DNA of 55,582 nt from Candidatus Gastranaerophilales bacterium (GTDB taxonomy: Bacteria > Cyanobacteriota > Vampirovibrionia > Gastranaerophilales > Gastranaerophilaceae), in contig CANRGC010000012.1 in NCBI GenBank assembly GCA_947630045.1, positions 1-55,582 on the forward strand, given 5' to 3'. The notes below the pieces were generated by a model that was given only the letters and a program-made list of their open reading frames with translations, was not told where the DNA came from and made no database searches. The translations under genes and the position numbers were made by a program. Shown piece after piece: positions 52,982 through 55,582 of the stretch (positions are counted from its first letter, which is position 1; each line of letters starts with the position of its first letter).

Positions 52982-53057
52982 TGGCTGGGGCGGAAGGACT
53001 CGAACCTCCGAAATGCCTGGACCAAAACCAGGTGCCTTACCACTTGGCGACGCCCCA
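52982..53057 (-). tRNA. tRNA-Gln (anticodon TTG)
   Basis: 76-nt cloverleaf. The acceptor stem is TGGGGCG / CGCCCCA with discriminator G and an encoded CCA. The anticodon stem is CCTGG / CCAGG around loop TTTTGGT, giving anticodon TTG. The T-arm contains GGTTCGAGTCC. It has its own strong promoter and terminator, and TTG tRNA-Gln is an MnmA substrate. Confidence 0.97.
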
Positions 53058-53074
53058 ATATCGGAACAATAGTT

Positions 53075-53103
53075 ATAATATTATGATAAAAGAAGATTGT
53101 CAA
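53075..53103 (-). promoter_or_regulatory. Consensus sigma-70 promoter of tRNA-Gln
   Basis: Minus strand TTGACA (53103-53098), 17-bp spacer, TATTAT (53080-53075). The -35 overlaps the last codons of the uridine-kinase-like gene. Confidence 0.85.
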
Positions 53104-53933
53104 ATACTATTTGCTGTTTGTTTAACTTCCTTTAGAACGGACGTAACGGCGAATATAAGCTTGTTTGCAACTTCTTCAATGTATTCATGCGTTGTAAGAC
53201 CGTTAATAACAATATCGGAAATTTCCATGGTCGGTCTTATATATCGAAATGCGGTCTGGTTAACATCATGGAATTGCATTTGTGCGGCTTTACCGATTTT
53301 ACCTCTTGAAGCGGCACGGGCAAACCAGCGCTCTTTAATGATTTCAAAAGGCGTGTAAACAAATATTTTGACGTCAACAATATCTCTTAAAGACTCGTTT
53401 AAAACGTATAAACCTTCATTTAGAATGATTTTTGAAGCTTTTTTTTCAACGGCATTTTTTATGCTCTCACAGGTAACAAAATTGTAAGAAGGGCAGAACA
53501 CGTTTTCGCCCGCTTTTAATTTAATCAGATGTTCTTTCATAAGGTCTAAATCAATGGCATCAGGCGTGTCGAAGGTGAAACCGGAAGCAAAAAGCGCCTC
53601 ATAGCTTCCCGCTTTTTTAAGCTCATCTGAAGCGTCTTTGTAATAATCATCACAGCAAACAACGGTGTAAAAATCGTTTGTTTCGTTTTTAAGGCAAGCT
53701 TTTGCGGTGTTTTTAACAAGAGTCGTTTTTCCTGAAGCCGATTCACCCGCAATTGACATTAAAAAGCGTGAATTCGATTCAAGAATAGCTTTTCTCGCCA
53801 CTTTAAAAATAAATGCCTCATTAACTCTTAAAATTAGGGGTTGTTTTTGTTTTGAGTCCCATTCTATGACATCCCTAATGTTTTGAAGAATTTTTGCTAT
53901 GTAGGGCATGTCTTTATATGAGTTAGCTTCCAT
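53100..53933 (-). CDS. Uridine kinase-like P-loop phosphotransferase
   Basis: About 277 aa from the ATG at 53933 (CAGGA eight bases upstream). The Walker A motif is GESASGKTT, preceded by FLMSIA. CCDDYYKDA, FTFDTPDAIDLDLM and CPSYNFVT are the usual uridine kinase/phosphoribulokinase motifs, and EGLYVLNES and RWFARAASRGK complete the lid region. An amino-terminal helical extension of about 60 residues precedes the kinase core. Probable nucleoside phosphorylation or a related small-molecule kinase; the exact substrate is uncertain. The end overlaps the tRNA-Gln -35 by a few bases. Confidence 0.85.
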   Translation of the reverse strand: MEANSYKDMPYIAKILQNIRDVIEWDSKQKQPLILRVNEAFIFKVARKAILESNSRFLMSIAGESASGKTTLVKNTAKACLKNETNDFYTVVCCDDYYKDASDELKKAGSYEALFASGFTFDTPDAIDLDLMKEHLIKLKAGENVFCPSYNFVTCESIKNAVEKKASKIILNEGLYVLNESLRDIVDVKIFVYTPFEIIKERWFARAASRGKIGKAAQMQFHDVNQTAFRYIRPTMEISDIVINGLTTHEYIEEVANKLIFAVTSVLKEVKQTANSI

Positions 53934-54019
53934 TTTAATTCCTGATTTACTAGATGATAACAATATTTTACACTAAATTAAAAGTAAAAACCCTTTAAAA
54001 TAAACAAATGTAACAAAAA

Positions 54020-54271
54020 TTAGTCTTCATCATCTTTAATGAAGGCTTGTTCCTCAAAGGCATGTTCCAACATTTTATAAACAGCATATGCGCCTGTGGC
54101 AACAGCTTTTGGATCAAGATTAGTTGATTGTGCCAATTGAACAATGGCACTGTTTACTTCGGGATTGTCTTCTTTGATATAGTGTATCATTGACTTTCGC
54201 CAGTTTGGAAGGTCATTTAAAACTTCACTGATGACAACTTGATAATTTTCTTCACTTATAACAGGTAACAT
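54020..54271 (-). CDS. Small acidic helical protein, 83 aa
   Basis: Not recognised. The ATG at 54271 (MLPVISEENYQ) is preferred; the 12-residue extension to 54307 is basic and low in complexity. The protein is helical, with EVLNDLPNWRKSMIHYI, an AQSTNLDPKAVATGAYAVYKML segment and an acidic tail KDDED. No cysteine, no membrane segment. No ribosome site is evident. Separated from the uridine-kinase-like gene by about 85 bp and from the downstream terminator of the repeat protein by about 70 bp. Confidence 0.6.
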   Translation of the reverse strand: MLPVISEENYQVVISEVLNDLPNWRKSMIHYIKEDNPEVNSAIVQLAQSTNLDPKAVATGAYAVYKMLEHAFEEQAFIKDDED

Positions 54272-54343
54272 AGTTTTTATAATAATTTTTTTTATTTTAA
54301 AAGTCAAATTTTAAGAGGGCATTTAAAATAATTTTAACAAAAC

Positions 54344-54375
54344 AAAAAACGCACCTTGTTAAAAAGTGCGTTTTT
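54344..54375 (-). terminator. Rho-independent terminator after the repeat protein
   Basis: AAAAACGCAC / GTGCGTTTTT inverted repeat followed by T-rich sequence on the minus strand, about 20 bp after the stop at 54395. Its orientation supports the minus-strand reading of the repeat region. Confidence 0.88.
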
Positions 54376-54394
54376 CGTTAGATTTAATTTCTGA

Positions 54395-55582
54395 TTAGAT
54401 TCCAAAGAACCATTCCCAATCATCTTTTTCGGTATCTTCGCCCATATCGGGTTCAAGATCGTCTTCAGGCTCACAATCAGGATCACTTGGGATAGTCGGA
54501 TCTGTAGGATCTGACGGATCAGGAGTATCCGGTTCACTAGGTGTTGTCGGATCACTTGGTCCTGTCGGGTCTGTCGGATCCGGAGTGTCAGGTTCGCTCG
54601 GTCCTGTCGGATCTGTTTCACTTGGAGTGGTTGGATCTGTTTCACTAGGTGTAGTAGGATCTGTTTCACTAGGTGTTGTCGGATCTGTTTCACTCGGAGT
54701 GGTCGGATCTGTTTCACTAGGTGTTGTCGGATCTGTTTCGCTCGGAGTGGTTGGATCTGTTTCGCTAGGTGTAGTTGGATCGGTTTCACTCGGTGTGGTC
54801 GGATCTGTTTCGCTAGGTGTAGTTGGATCGGTTTCACTAGGTGTTGTCGGATCTGTTTCACTCGGTGTAGTCGGATCTGTTTCACTTGGAACAGTGGGCT
54901 CAGTTTCGCTAGGTCCTGTAGGTATATCAGGATCCGGATTTGGGTTATCTGTCGGATCTGTTGGGTCCGTAGGATCAGGATCTATAGGATCGCTAGGCGT
55001 TGTTGGCTCAGGATCTGTTGGATCACTTGGCGTTGTTGGCTCAGGATCTGTTGGATCGATAGGATCTGTCGGGTCACTTGGTCCTGTAGGATCGCTCGGT
55101 GTTGTCGGATCCGGATCTGAAGGCCCTGTAGGTATTGGAGGATCCGGATTTGGATTGTCTGTCGGATCTGTTGGCTCTGTAGGATCTGTTACAGGAGGAT
55201 TTGTCGGATCTGTTTCACTCGGTTCTGTAGGATCTGTTACAGGAGGATTTGTCGGATCTGTTTCGCTCGGTTCTGTAGGATCTGTTACAGGAGGATTTGT
55301 CGGATCTGTTTCGCTTGGCTCTGTAGGATCTGTTACAGGAGGATTTGTCGGATCTGTTTCACTCGGTTCTGTAGGATCTGTTTCACTCGGAGTGGTCGGA
55401 TCTGTTTCACTCGGCTCTGTAGGATCTGTTTCACTAGGTCCTGTTGGATCTGTTTCACTCGGTTCTGTAGGATCTGTTACAGGAGGATTTGTCGGATCTG
55501 TTTCGCTCGGTTCTGTAGGATCTGTTACAGGAGGATTTGTCGGATCTGTTTCACTCGGTTCTGTAGGATCTGTTACAGGAGG
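54395..55582 (-). CDS. Partial Pro/Thr/Asp/Glu-repeat protein (runs off the right edge)
   Basis: 395 codons of one open minus-strand frame with no stop from the edge to TAA at 54395-54397; the start lies outside. Almost all of it is repeats of the form DPTTPSET, with a 16-residue unit TNPPVTDPTEPSETDP further in. The end changes to an acidic tail with EPEDDLEPDMGEDTE and KDDWEWFFGI. The composition (Pro, Thr, Ser, Asp, Glu; very low pI) is that of an extended linker or stalk in secreted or surface proteins. Attached domains, if any, are beyond the window. A KQIRxHxVKQ-like open frame on the same strand is an out-of-frame shadow. Confidence 0.82.
   Translation of the reverse strand, partial: PPVTDPTEPSETDPTNPPVTDPTEPSETDPTNPPVTDPTEPSETDPTGPSETDPTEPSETDPTTPSETDPTEPSETDPTNPPVTDPTEPSETDPTNPPVTDPTEPSETDPTNPPVTDPTEPSETDPTNPPVTDPTEPTDPTDNPNPDPPIPTGPSDPDPTTPSDPTGPSDPTDPIDPTDPEPTTPSDPTDPEPTTPSDPIDPDPTDPTDPTDNPNPDPDIPTGPSETEPTVPSETDPTTPSETDPTTPSETDPTTPSETDPTTPSETDPTTPSETDPTTPSETDPTTPSETDPTTPSETDPTTPSETDPTTPSETDPTTPSETDPTGPSEPDTPDPTDPTGPSDPTTPSEPDTPDPSDPTDPTIPSDPDCEPEDDLEPDMGEDTEKDDWEWFFGI
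54609..54896 (-). repeat. 24-bp tandem array, 12 units
   Basis: Twelve head-to-tail 24-bp units of the type GGATCTGTTTCACTNGGNGT plus four bases, starting at 54609 and continuing at exact 24-bp intervals to 54873. Each encodes one octapeptide of the DPTTPSET type on the minus strand. Units differ mainly at third codon positions. Confidence 0.9.
55182..55582 (-). repeat. 48-bp tandem arrays
   Basis: Units starting GGATCTGTTACAGGAGGATT recur every 48 bp at 55182, 55230, 55278 and 55326, are interrupted by 24-bp-type units (about 55374-55469), and resume at 55470, 55518 and 55566 to the edge. Each encodes 16 residues combining TNPPVTDP and TEPSETDP. Several units are identical in sequence, suggesting recent expansion. 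Confidence 0.88.

Noticed and set aside
52933-53103. Upstream extension of the 52932 gene to 53103
   Set aside because: It would translate through tRNA-Gln, its terminator and its promoter. The ATG at 52932 with a TATAAT seven bases before it is far more plausible.
54334-54885. 183-residue open frame with KQIRxHLVKQ-type repeats
   Set aside because: It is the out-of-frame reading of the 24-bp repeat array. The other minus-strand frame stays open for 395 codons to the edge, has the composition of known linkers, and ends before a correctly oriented terminator.
54609-55582. CRISPR array in the right-edge repeats
   Set aside because: Units are contiguous multiples of 24 bp without spacers and keep a coding frame.

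Overview
The window reads as chromosomal DNA of an AT-rich, anaerobic, diderm bacterium. Supporting genes are rubrerythrin, 2-hydroxyacyl-CoA dehydratase activators, a GGGtGRT/NifU-like pair, an autotransporter with a C-terminal beta-barrel and two AsmA-like proteins. The style of several hypothetical proteins (the MGMAASQAR amino-terminus; enzymes beginning with a short tag ending in Phe-x-Gly or similar) is what I associate with Vampirovibrionia/Melainabacteria (Gastranaerophilales). That placement is recollection plus inference, not a search result. TAA, TAG and TGA are all used as stops.

Layout. 1-455: palindromic repeat cluster. 454-9399: activase, rubrerythrin, CHAP-domain protein, dGTPase, a large M16 peptidase, a DUF2229 activase partner and a short NagA. 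9569-12653: four same-strand genes, two of them members of a family with conserved ends and a variable middle; a third member lies at 29102-30484. 12650-25937: a run of thirteen minus-strand genes, def-fmt-aroH-M16-M16-TPR-OppB-OppC-MgtC-infB-rbfA-truB-GerMN, mostly overlapping or closely spaced. 26038-27768: GGGtGRT/NifU-like pair. 27874-33966: mostly lineage-type hypotheticals, a parvulin and a ferritin-like protein. 34048-41876: two AsmA-like proteins flanking a GH77 enzyme. 41862-48430: SGNH hydrolase, GT39, GT2, YdjC-type deacetylase, GtrA and a two-component system. 48543-50963: autotransporter gene broken by one in-frame TGA. 50965-54271: mnmA, an unknown gene, tRNA-Gln, a uridine-kinase-like gene and a small gene. 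54395 to the right edge: Pro/Thr/Asp/Glu repeat protein, cut by the window end.

Two sets stand out. (1) Near-consensus sigma-28 (FliA)-type promoters precede the CHAP gene and both large MGMAASQAR genes, and a weaker one precedes the operon with the third, minimal family member. The family has the conserved-ends/variable-middle layout known from flagellar axial proteins, so an undescribed sigma-28-controlled exported structure is a reasonable hypothesis. (2) GT2 + YdjC deacetylase + GT39 has the composition of the Francisella FlmF2-NaxD-FlmK lipid A amino-sugar pathway, and here a GtrA flippase gene is translationally coupled to a two-component system that converges on it.
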